51,805 nt of DNA from Nocardiopsis sp. CC223A (GTDB taxonomy: Bacteria; Actinomycetota; Actinomycetes; Streptosporangiales; Streptosporangiaceae): positions 1 through 51,805 of the forward strand of contig NZ_JASFDV010000047.1 in assembly GCF_030766825.1 (NCBI RefSeq), read 5' to 3'. The position numbers were made by a program, and so were the translations under genes. Of this stretch, positions 1 through 6,235 are shown piece by piece (the stretch's first letter is position 1; the number at the start of each line of letters is the position of its first letter). Below the pieces are notes generated by a model. It had not been told where the DNA came from, did no database searches, and worked only from the letters and a program-made list of their open reading frames with translations.

Positions 1-212
1 GCGTCGTCGGTGTGGGCCGCGAACCGCGCTCGGGCGCCGCGGGTGGGCGGTGGACCGGACTTCGGCGCGGTGTGGATCGACGCCCGCGGTGCGCCGGTGT
101 CGGAGATGCCGCACGGCGGGTTCGGGCACTCGGGCGCACGGCAGGGACCCGTCGGCGTACAGCCTCGCGGAACCGCACGCGGGTCGGGCACGTGATGAGT
201 GCGATCGGCTGA
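1..212 (+). pseudogene. Aldehyde dehydrogenase C-terminal remnant, frame-broken
   Basis: The first frame reads SVWAANRARAPRV..., then DFGAVWIDARGAPVSEMPHG and GFGHSG, which is the C-terminal signature of gamma-aminobutyraldehyde-type aldehyde dehydrogenases (usually DFG-VW-N-H-P--SEMPHGGF-HSGYGKDLS-Y-LEDYTR-KHVM). After about position 138 the match jumps to the second frame (GRDPSAYSLAE, 140-172) and then to the third frame (RTRVGHVMSAIG, 174-209, stop at 210-212). Two frame jumps lie within about 35 nt. The usual N-T/C-H motif before the proline is also eroded to DARGA. A terminator-like hairpin follows the third-frame stop directly, which supports 212 as the ancestral end. The N-terminal part lies outside the window. 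It could be a true pseudogene or two sequencing errors; the extra residue changes favour decay. Confidence 0.75.
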
Positions 213-236
213 GCCGGAGCGGCGGGGCGCTCCGGC
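213..236 (+). terminator. Hairpin after the aldehyde dehydrogenase remnant
   Basis: GCCGGAGC (213-220) pairs perfectly with GCTCCGGC (229-236) around an 8-nt loop, starting right after the stop at 210-212. There is no T tract, as is common for actinobacterial terminators. Confidence 0.5.
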
Positions 237-257
237 ACACGCGGGGTGCCCCCGCCG

Positions 258-887
258 CTACGCCCCGGCCCCCGCCGGGGCGCTGTGCGCGTCCAGGTGC
301 GCCCAGGTCAGGGCGGTGACGTGGTCGGCCATCACCTCGGGACTCTCCTCGGGGTGGTCCAGCAGCCAGTCGGCGAACGCGTCGGCGGTGCCCACCGCGA
401 TCCGGGCCAGCAGCGCGGCCTCGCGCTCGCGGGCGCCGGAGGGCAGGCCGCCACAGGTGGTGATGAGGTCGGTGACCTCGGCCAGGACGCGTTCGCGGGC
501 CCGGGTCACCTCGGTGGCGAAGGGGCCGCCGCTGGCGGCGGCGCGCCGGTACAGGACCGTCCAGCTCTCGCGGTTGTCGACCACGAATCCGAAGAAGGCA
601 CGGATTCCGCGGCGCAGAGGGTCTTCCCCGCGTGCGGCGCGGGGGTCGTGGACGGCGGTGCGCAGGGCGATCATGAGGCGTTCGGATTCGCGGCGCACAC
701 AGGCGTTGAATATGCCTTCTTTGGAGCCCAGATATTGGTACATCGTCGGTTTGGAGGTACCCGCGGCCGCGGCGATCTGCTCGACGCGCACCGTGTGGTA
801 GTCGCTTCGAGAGAACGCCGTGACGGCGGCGTCGATCATCAGTTGTTCACGGATTCGACGCGGCAGTCTGCGCTGTTTGCTCTTCAC
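258..887 (-). CDS. TetR/AcrR family transcriptional regulator
   Basis: A 209-residue DNA-binding repressor. The N-terminal helix-turn-helix is clear: RIREQLMIDAAVTAF, then VRVEQIAAAAGTSKPTMYQY, LGSKEGIF, followed by an all-helical ligand-binding and dimerisation domain. The GTG at 887 (VKSKQRRLPRR...) places a basic tail just before the HTH, as in the family. An in-frame ATG at 1034 would add 49 low-complexity residues and is less likely; the ribosome site at 887 is weak, so the start is uncertain. It sits alone, downstream of a perfect inverted repeat (996-1015) that may be its own operator. The ligand is unknown. It could also control the alcohol dehydrogenase at 3249, which has a TetR-type palindrome and no adjacent TetR gene. 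Confidence 0.88.
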   Translation of the reverse strand: MKSKQRRLPRRIREQLMIDAAVTAFSRSDYHTVRVEQIAAAAGTSKPTMYQYLGSKEGIFNACVRRESERLMIALRTAVHDPRAARGEDPLRRGIRAFFGFVVDNRESWTVLYRRAAASGGPFATEVTRARERVLAEVTDLITTCGGLPSGAREREAALLARIAVGTADAFADWLLDHPEESPEVMADHVTALTWAHLDAHSAPAGAGA

Positions 888-995
888 TCTGCTGAACTTT
901 ATTGATTCACGCGGTTTTGACCAGGGTCTCTCGGCACTCGATTCCGGGCGCCGGCGGCCTTCGGATTCCGTGGCGGACGCATGACCTGTGACTAC

Positions 996-1015
996 GGGTG
1001 AGTCCACCCTCACCC
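996..1015. promoter_or_regulatory. Inverted repeat upstream of the TetR gene
   Basis: GGGTGAG (996-1002) and CTCACCC (1009-1015) form a perfect 7-bp inverted repeat with a 6-nt spacer, about 110 bp upstream of the chosen TetR start. This is a plausible autoregulatory operator, by position only. Confidence 0.35.
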
Positions 1016-1108
1016 GGGGTGGCGTATCCCACATTCCCGGAGGTTTGGACGGCCGGATACCGCACAGGGGTGCGCGGGATCCGGCCGTTTCTTGTCAGTT
1101 CGGCACGG

Positions 1109-1939
1109 TCAGGTGCGCGTCGTGCGCAGCTCCAGCGTGCAGCACTTGGCGCCGCCGCCGGCCTTGCGCAGCTCGTCCATCTCCACCGGGTGGACGGTCA
1201 GGCCCTCGGCGCGCAACCGGTCGGCCAGGGCCCCCGCCTCGGCGGCGATGACCACGTTGCGGCCGTCGCAGACGGCGTTCAGGCCCAGGACGCGGGCATC
1301 GTCCTCGGTGGCGATGAGGGCGTCCGGGAACAGTGCCTCCAGAACCCTGCGGCTGCCCGCGGAGAACGCGCCCGGGTAGTAGGCGACGCGCTCGCCCGAC
1401 AGCGCGAACAGGGCCGTGTCCAGGTGGTAGAAGCGCGGGTCCACCAGTTGCAGGGTCACCACCGGGCGTCCCAGGAAGCGCTCGGCCTCTTGGTGCGCGG
1501 CCGCCTCGGTGCGGAATCCGGTGCCCGCCAGGACCACGTCGTCGAGGGTGATGAAGTCGCCCTCCCCCTCGTTGACGTGCTTGGGCTCGCGGGTCTCGGT
1601 GTATCCCGCGGCCCGGAACCACTCCAGGTAGGCGGGCCCCTCGGGGGTGCGCTCGGCGCTGGCGAAACGGGCGCCGTAGACCCGGCCGTCCACCACCAGG
1701 GCGCCGTTGGCGGCGAACACCATGTCCGGCAGCCCCTCGATGGGCGTGATCTCGTGGACCTCGTGGCCCAGCTCCAGGTAGAGGTCGCGCAGCGCCTCCC
1801 ATTGGCGGATCGCCCGATCCCTGTCCACCCGGACCGCCGGGTCCATCCAGGGATTGATCGCGTATTCGACCGCGAAGTAGGTGGGGCGGCACATCAGGTA
1901 GTGCCGTCGAACCGCCACCGGACCGGTCGGGTTCTTCAT
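1109..1939 (-). CDS. Dimethylarginine dimethylaminohydrolase / amidinotransferase-like enzyme
   Basis: A 276-residue member of the guanidine-modifying (pentein-fold) superfamily, which includes DDAH and arginine/ornithine deiminase-like enzymes. Visible active-site features are the substrate loop PDMVFAANGAL (about 71-81), EGEGDF (124-129), the catalytic His in YHLDTAL (His172) and the nucleophilic Cys near the C terminus in GGGAKCCT (Cys266 or 267). These enzymes hydrolyse methylated arginines or related guanidines to citrulline- or ornithine-type products in the cytosol. ATG at 1939 has a strong GGGAGG 5 nt upstream; an in-frame upstream ATG at 1960 does not. It is separated from the Ku gene by a palindrome-bearing promoter region. 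Substrate is not decided by sequence alone. Confidence 0.85.
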   Translation of the reverse strand: MKNPTGPVAVRRHYLMCRPTYFAVEYAINPWMDPAVRVDRDRAIRQWEALRDLYLELGHEVHEITPIEGLPDMVFAANGALVVDGRVYGARFASAERTPEGPAYLEWFRAAGYTETREPKHVNEGEGDFITLDDVVLAGTGFRTEAAAHQEAERFLGRPVVTLQLVDPRFYHLDTALFALSGERVAYYPGAFSAGSRRVLEALFPDALIATEDDARVLGLNAVCDGRNVVIAAEAGALADRLRAEGLTVHPVEMDELRKAGGGAKCCTLELRTTRT

Positions 1940-1979
1940 CGAACCTCCCAGTGAGACCATTGGAATTCACGGACCCCCG

Positions 1980-2003
1980 CGGTGGTACAGGTTTTTACCA
2001 CCG
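1980..2003. promoter_or_regulatory. Perfect palindrome upstream of the DDAH-like gene
   Basis: CGGTGGTA (1980-1987) and TACCACCG (1996-2003) flank an 8-nt loop, CAGGTTTT. The repeat sits 41-64 bp before the start codon at 1939, in the promoter position. It is a candidate operator; a terminator role is less likely because Ku already has its own hairpin at 2103-2130. Confidence 0.45.
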
Positions 2004-2102
2004 TGTGCCACCTCGGAGTTCGTCCGTTCGATGAGGGGATACCCGCACCGGGGCCGGGCCAAGGGGCACGGTTCGGTGAACACGGCTCCCGACACGGACG
2101 AG

Positions 2103-2130
2103 GCCCCCGCGCCCGGGAGGGCACGGGGGC
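2103..2130 (-). terminator. Terminator hairpin of the Ku gene
   Basis: GCCCCCGCGCCC (2103-2114) pairs with GGGCACGGGGGC (2119-2130) with one mismatch and a 4-nt loop. It starts about 16 nt beyond the Ku stop codon. Confidence 0.6.
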
Positions 2131-2145
2131 GGATACGGGGCGCGG

Positions 2146-3090
2146 TCAGCGGCCGCCCGCACGGGCCACCGCCTCCTCCAGTTCCTCGCGGTTCATCTTC
2201 GAGCGGCCCGGCACGTCCAGCTCCGAGGCGCGCCGGAGCAGTTCGCGCTTGGTGCGCCGGCCCTCGCCGCGGGCGGGCGGGCGCGGGCCGGGTGCGCGCC
2301 CGTGCGGGAGACTGCGGCGCAGCGCCTCCTGGAGCGCGTCGTCCCTGGACCCCTCGGTCCGGCGCGGCCGGTCGTCCCCGCCGGGCCGGTGGGTGATGGT
2401 GCCCCCCTTGGCCTTGGCGCGCACCAGTTCGGTGAGGCGGTGGCCGTGGCTGTCGTCGTAGCGGGCCGGGTCCCAGTCGATCGACAGCGAGTCGACCAGT
2501 TCGGCGGCCAGCGCGAGTTCCTCCTTGCCCAGCGCCGGATAGGGCACCGGCGGCATGACGTCGTCGGGGGTGCGCACCTCGTCGGGCCACCACAGGGTGG
2601 AGGCCGACAGCACGCCCCGGGTCGGCTCGATGAGCACGGGCGACTCGCGGTCGCGCAGGACGACCGTGGCGGTGCCCGCCCGGCGGGTGCGGTCCAGGGC
2701 CGAGTAGAGCAGTTGGTAGGGCTGGGCGTCGGCGGGGTCGCGCGGGGCCATGTAGTAGGTGTTGGCGTACCACAGGGGCCCGACCGAGCCCTCGGGGACG
2801 AACCCGTCCAGGCACATGGTGCGCGACCCGTGCGGGAGGATCTCCTCCAGTTCCTCCGGTTCCAGGACGACGTACTCGTCCTCGACGGCGGTGCGCGCGC
2901 CGCGCACGATGTTCTCGGCGGGGACCTCCTCGCCGGTGCGCTCGTTGACACGGATGTAGCGGATGCGGTCGGCGGTGCCGCGTTCGAACTGGTGCAGGAC
3001 CGGTCCGCGGCGCTCGCGGGCGCTGTAGAGGCGCACCCCGATCGGCACTTCGCCGAACATGAGGGTGCCCACCCAGACAGGATTGACCAT
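2146..3090 (-). CDS. ku: Ku protein, non-homologous end joining
   Basis: A 314-residue bacterial Ku homodimer subunit that binds double-strand DNA ends and recruits LigD. The N-terminal beta-barrel start (VWVGTLMFGEVPIGVRLYSA) and the internal LWYANTYYMAP and LGKEELALAAELVDSL stretches are typical of the Ku core (about residues 1-255). A charged, Pro/Arg-rich linker follows, and the C terminus (about 280-310, TKRELLRRASELDVPGRSKM...) looks like a small SAP/Rho-N-like helical DNA- or partner-binding unit. The start is the codon after a good GGAGG-like site on the minus strand. No ligD is adjacent. It is transcribed away from the alcohol dehydrogenase at 3249; the shared 158-bp intergenic region holds a TetR-type operator. 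Confidence 0.92.
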   Translation of the reverse strand: MVNPVWVGTLMFGEVPIGVRLYSARERRGPVLHQFERGTADRIRYIRVNERTGEEVPAENIVRGARTAVEDEYVVLEPEELEEILPHGSRTMCLDGFVPEGSVGPLWYANTYYMAPRDPADAQPYQLLYSALDRTRRAGTATVVLRDRESPVLIEPTRGVLSASTLWWPDEVRTPDDVMPPVPYPALGKEELALAAELVDSLSIDWDPARYDDSHGHRLTELVRAKAKGGTITHRPGGDDRPRRTEGSRDDALQEALRRSLPHGRAPGPRPPARGEGRRTKRELLRRASELDVPGRSKMNREELEEAVARAGGR

Positions 3091-3193
3091 GGTGCCTCCC
3101 TGCCCCCATGATCACCGGGGGCGGGCAAAATACCGGTCGAGAAGAACAAAGAACCGGTCAGGGGACATTTCCGACAACCGAACCCCGTTCTTC

Positions 3194-3209
3194 TACCGAC
3201 CGGTCGGTA
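3194..3209. promoter_or_regulatory. Perfect 16-bp TetR-type operator before the alcohol dehydrogenase
   Basis: TACCGACCGGTCGGTA is fully palindromic and matches the general form of TetR-family operators. A probable -10 hexamer TAGGAT lies at 3214-3219, so the palindrome would cover the -35/spacer region and block the promoter. Two further ACCGGTC half-sites occur upstream, near 3130 and 3151. Confidence 0.7.
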
Positions 3210-3248
3210 TCGCTAGGATCGCGGCAGTCCGCGATTGGAGTTCCTCCC

Positions 3249-4343
3249 ATGAGTACGACCGTCAAGGCCGCCGTCTTCGCCTCCCGGGGAGCGCCCCCGG
3301 AGATCCTGGATCTGGTACTGCCCGACCCCGGACCCGGCCAGGTGCGGGTGCGCATCGCCGCCGCCGGGGTCTGCCATTCCGACCTGTCCCTGTCCAACGG
3401 GACCCTGGCCCAGAAGTGGCCCGCCGTCCTGGGGCACGAGGGCACCGGGACCATCGAGGCGGTCGGTGAGGGCGTCACCTCGGTCAGCCCCGGCCAACAC
3501 GTCATCCTCAACTGGGCCCCGGCCTGCCGTGCCTGCTGGTTCTGCCGCAACGGCGAACCCCACCTGTGCGAACACGCCCTGGACCGGGCCGCCGTCCCCT
3601 ACGCCCACCTCACCGACGGCACCCCCGTCCACCCCGGCCTGGGCTGCGGGGCGTTCGCCGAGGCGACCGTGGTGGGGGCCGACGCCGTCGTGCCGCTGCC
3701 CGACGGCCTGGACCCGGCCGCCGGCGCCGTCCTGGGCTGCGCGGTGCTCACCGGATGGGGCGCCGTCAACAACTCCGCCGCCGTGCGCCCGGGCCAGTCG
3801 GCCGTGGTCATGGGCCTGGGCGGGGTGGGCCTGTCCGTGCTCCAGGCGGCCCGCATGGCCGGGGCCGACCCGGTGATCGCGGTGGACGTCTCCCCCGCCA
3901 AGGAGGAGCTGGCCCGGTCGCTGGGCGCCACCGAGTTCCTGCTCGCCGACGAGCACCTGTCCAAGGCGGTGCGGGCGCTCACCGACGGGCGCGGCGCCGA
4001 CCACGTGTTCGAGGTGGTGGGCTCGGCCAAGGTGGTGCGCACCGCCTGGAGCATCAGCCGCCGCGGCGGCACCGTCACCGTGGTGGGGGTCGGCTCGGTG
4101 AAGGACGAGGTGTCGTTCAACGCCCTGGAGCTGTTCCACCAGGCCCGCACGCTGCGCGGGTGCGTGTTCGGGTCCAGCGACCCCGACCGCGACATCCCCG
4201 TCATCGCCGAGAGCGTGCGCTCGGGCGAACTGCGGCTGGAGGCGATGGTGACCGACGAGATCCCGCTGTCGGGCGTGCCCGACGCGTTCGAGCGGATGCG
4301 CCAGGGCAAGGGCGGCCGGTCGCTGATCCGCTTCGGGGCTTGA
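3249..4343 (+). CDS. Zinc-dependent alcohol dehydrogenase (MDR family)
   Basis: A 364-residue NAD(P)-dependent medium-chain dehydrogenase acting on an alcohol/aldehyde pair. Catalytic zinc ligands are visible as Cys42 (GVCHSD) and His63-Glu64 (GHEGTG). The structural zinc site is Cys93, Cys96, Cys99 and Cys107 (CRACWFCRNGEPHLC). The Rossmann nucleotide loop GLGGVG is at 189-194. Length and motifs fit the class III-like actinobacterial group that includes mycothiol-dependent formaldehyde dehydrogenase, but the true substrate is not shown. ATG at 3249 is preceded by GGAGTTCC. Expression is probably repressed through the 3194-3209 palindrome. The gene ends inside a perfect 40-bp palindrome shared with the converging membrane-protein gene. 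Confidence 0.9.
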   Translation: MSTTVKAAVFASRGAPPEILDLVLPDPGPGQVRVRIAAAGVCHSDLSLSNGTLAQKWPAVLGHEGTGTIEAVGEGVTSVSPGQHVILNWAPACRACWFCRNGEPHLCEHALDRAAVPYAHLTDGTPVHPGLGCGAFAEATVVGADAVVPLPDGLDPAAGAVLGCAVLTGWGAVNNSAAVRPGQSAVVMGLGGVGLSVLQAARMAGADPVIAVDVSPAKEELARSLGATEFLLADEHLSKAVRALTDGRGADHVFEVVGSAKVVRTAWSISRRGGTVTVVGVGSVKDEVSFNALELFHQARTLRGCVFGSSDPDRDIPVIAESVRSGELRLEAMVTDEIPLSGVPDAFERMRQGKGGRSLIRFGA

Positions 4344-4380
4344 ACGCGGTGGGGGCGCCGCGGCGCCCCCACCGCGTTCA
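4341..4380. terminator. Perfect 40-bp palindrome, bidirectional terminator
   Basis: The two 20-bp arms are exact reverse complements (4341-4360 and 4361-4380). The first three bases are the TGA of the alcohol dehydrogenase and the last three are the TGA, on the other strand, of the converging membrane protein. It serves both converging genes. Confidence 0.85.
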
Positions 4381-5193
4381 CCGCCGCCCGGGGTCCTCCG
4401 CCGTGACCTCCAGCACCTCCAGGGGCGCCTCTTCCTCGGCCCGGTCGGCGAGGGCCTCGTAAACCCTGAAATGGAGGATCGCCCGATGCCCGCCCATCCC
4501 GACCATGATCAGCAGCACCGGTAGCAGGAAGCCGGGGAACCCCAGGGCGTAGAGCAGGACGGAGAGGAACCCGAAGGTGGTGCTCGCGCCGACGCCGTTG
4601 CTCATCGGGCACCTCCAGGAGCGCCAGCCCCACATCCAGCCCGCCGCCAGGACCGCCGCCCAGGGGCTGACGAGCACCGCCACGGTCGGGTACAGCACCA
4701 GGGCGAACACGATCACCCCGGACACCGCGTCGAGCACCGGGACGAACGAGAACAGCAGCCAGCCGCCGGCGGTGCGCGGCACCATCCGCTCGATCGGCGG
4801 CACGGGCTCCGCCCGCGCGCTCCGGCGGTCCCACCACACGAGCGCGGCGAGAAGCGCGAACCCGCACAGCGCGACGGCGGAGGCCGGGCCGAACCAGTGC
4901 CCGACCCCCTCCGGCTGCCACAGGTGCTCCGGCCCGACCGACACCGGGGCCAGGCCCAGGGCGGCCGGGGTGGCCGCATGCAGGGTGTAGAGGACGACCA
5001 CGGCCAGGACCGCCTCCGCGAGGACGAACCCCAGGTGGACGACGGCCAGCTGGGTCAGGGCGGCGGGCGCCCCGGGGGCGTCCGAGTACGTCCGCATGGA
5101 GAACAGCGGACGCAGCAGCATCACCAGCAGCAGGACGGCGGCGACCGCCAGTGCGGTCGGGCCGGGATCGAAGCCCGGCGGGACGAAGTACAC
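4378..5193 (-). CDS. Integral membrane protein, tandem paralogue 1
   Basis: A 271-residue polytopic membrane protein without a family I recognise. It begins VYFVPPGFDPGPTALAV, followed by about six to seven hydrophobic segments (roughly 14-32, 48-70, 106-122, 146-170, 172-190, 206-240), and ends with a charged cytoplasmic tail rich in Glu. The N-terminal motif and overall plan match the gene upstream (5195-5998), so the two are paralogues. GTG at 5193 has GGAGG just upstream and lies one base after the stop of its partner, so translation is probably coupled. No catalytic motif is visible. A heteromeric membrane complex with its partner is an inference. Confidence 0.75.
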   Translation of the reverse strand: MYFVPPGFDPGPTALAVAAVLLLVMLLRPLFSMRTYSDAPGAPAALTQLAVVHLGFVLAEAVLAVVVLYTLHAATPAALGLAPVSVGPEHLWQPEGVGHWFGPASAVALCGFALLAALVWWDRRSARAEPVPPIERMVPRTAGGWLLFSFVPVLDAVSGVIVFALVLYPTVAVLVSPWAAVLAAGWMWGWRSWRCPMSNGVGASTTFGFLSVLLYALGFPGFLLPVLLIMVGMGGHRAILHFRVYEALADRAEEEAPLEVLEVTAEDPGRR

Positions 5194-5194
5194 G

Positions 5195-5998
5195 TCAGCC
5201 CTCCCGCCGCGGCACCGGAGCGCCGTCCGCGTCCAGCACCGTGACCTCCAGGGCCGGCGCCCCGATCTCCCGGGCGCGCTGCTCCGCCGTCCTCCGGCCG
5301 ATCAGGAGCGCGAACCCCACCGACCAGAGCAGCGGCAGGATCAGACCGCCCGGCGCCACAAAGACATAGAACCCGAGGATGGACCCCTCGGACAGGCAGA
5401 CCGCGAGCATCGTCGCGGCCCCCGACGCCCGGTACTGCCATCCCGCCAGCATGGCGACGGCGAGCACTCCGGTCAGCGGCCCGAAGTACACGGCCAGCAG
5501 CGGGTACAGGACCAGGTAGTACACGGCCACGCTGCTCAGCATGCCCAGGAGCAGGTTCGCCCGGTACCGCCGCATGTCCCGGTCCGACCACTGCGCCAGC
5601 TGGACCTGCGGCGCCTCGGGGACCCGGGAGCGGTTGCGCGACGCCCACACCACGAAGGTCGCGAACAGGACGGCGACCGCGCCGGTCACGAGCCACAGCG
5701 GAGGCACGTCCCCCACCAGGACCCGCCACTCGGGCCCGTGCAGCTGGATATCACCGGGTGCCAGGTCCCGGAGCGTGAGCCCGCGTACCGCCGTGGTGTG
5801 GAAGGCGACGACCGCCGCCAGCTCGACGGCGGACAGGGCCAAGGTCAGGCCCGCGAGCCCGGACGGCCGCGTGAGCACGGCCCGGGCCCGGTGCAGGCCG
5901 GACACCAGATAAGGGGTCAAGAACAAGAAGAGCAGGGTCGCGAAGCCGATGACGGTGGCGGTGGGGCCGGGCTCGAAGGTCGCAGGGGGAAAGTACAC
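5195..5998 (-). CDS. Integral membrane protein, tandem paralogue 2
   Basis: A 267-residue membrane protein starting VYFPPATFEPGPTATV, clearly parallel to the start of the downstream gene. There are about six to seven hydrophobic stretches, a central polar loop (SRNRSRVPEAPQVQLAQWSD) and a short charged tail. The GTG at 5998 was chosen because it aligns with the paralogue start and has GAGGATC upstream; an in-frame ATG at 6064 would add 22 unlikely residues. It forms a two-gene operon with the 4378-5193 gene. No function can be assigned; short duplicated membrane pairs of this kind are often unannotated actinobacterial hypotheticals. Confidence 0.75.
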   Translation of the reverse strand: MYFPPATFEPGPTATVIGFATLLFLFLTPYLVSGLHRARAVLTRPSGLAGLTLALSAVELAAVVAFHTTAVRGLTLRDLAPGDIQLHGPEWRVLVGDVPPLWLVTGAVAVLFATFVVWASRNRSRVPEAPQVQLAQWSDRDMRRYRANLLLGMLSSVAVYYLVLYPLLAVYFGPLTGVLAVAMLAGWQYRASGAATMLAVCLSEGSILGFYVFVAPGGLILPLLWSVGFALLIGRRTAEQRAREIGAPALEVTVLDADGAPVPRREG

Positions 5999-6099
5999 GG
6001 GGGATCCTCGGTCGACGGTCGGGGCGGGGACCTGCGCGGACGCGGTCGAACGGGGGTACGGCACACGCGGGCCGGATGATCATGCCGGATACCGTCCGG

Positions 6100-6118
6100 T
6101 TTGTCACCACCTGACAAA
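6100..6118. promoter_or_regulatory. Inverted repeat before the FAD dehydrogenase
   Basis: TTTGTCA (6100-6106) and TGACAAA (6112-6118) with a 5-nt spacer form a perfect 7-bp inverted repeat, between the divergent membrane-protein operon and the FAD dehydrogenase. It is a likely operator for a TetR- or MarR-type regulator that is not encoded next to it. Confidence 0.5.
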
Positions 6119-6235
6119 AGCTGTGGCGTACGGCACACATGACCCTTGCCCCGCGCCCGGCGAAGGAGCACAGTCGTCACCATCGCGCACACCGTGCCGC
6201 GGGCACGGCCGACCGAGTCGAGGAGACGCACCCCC

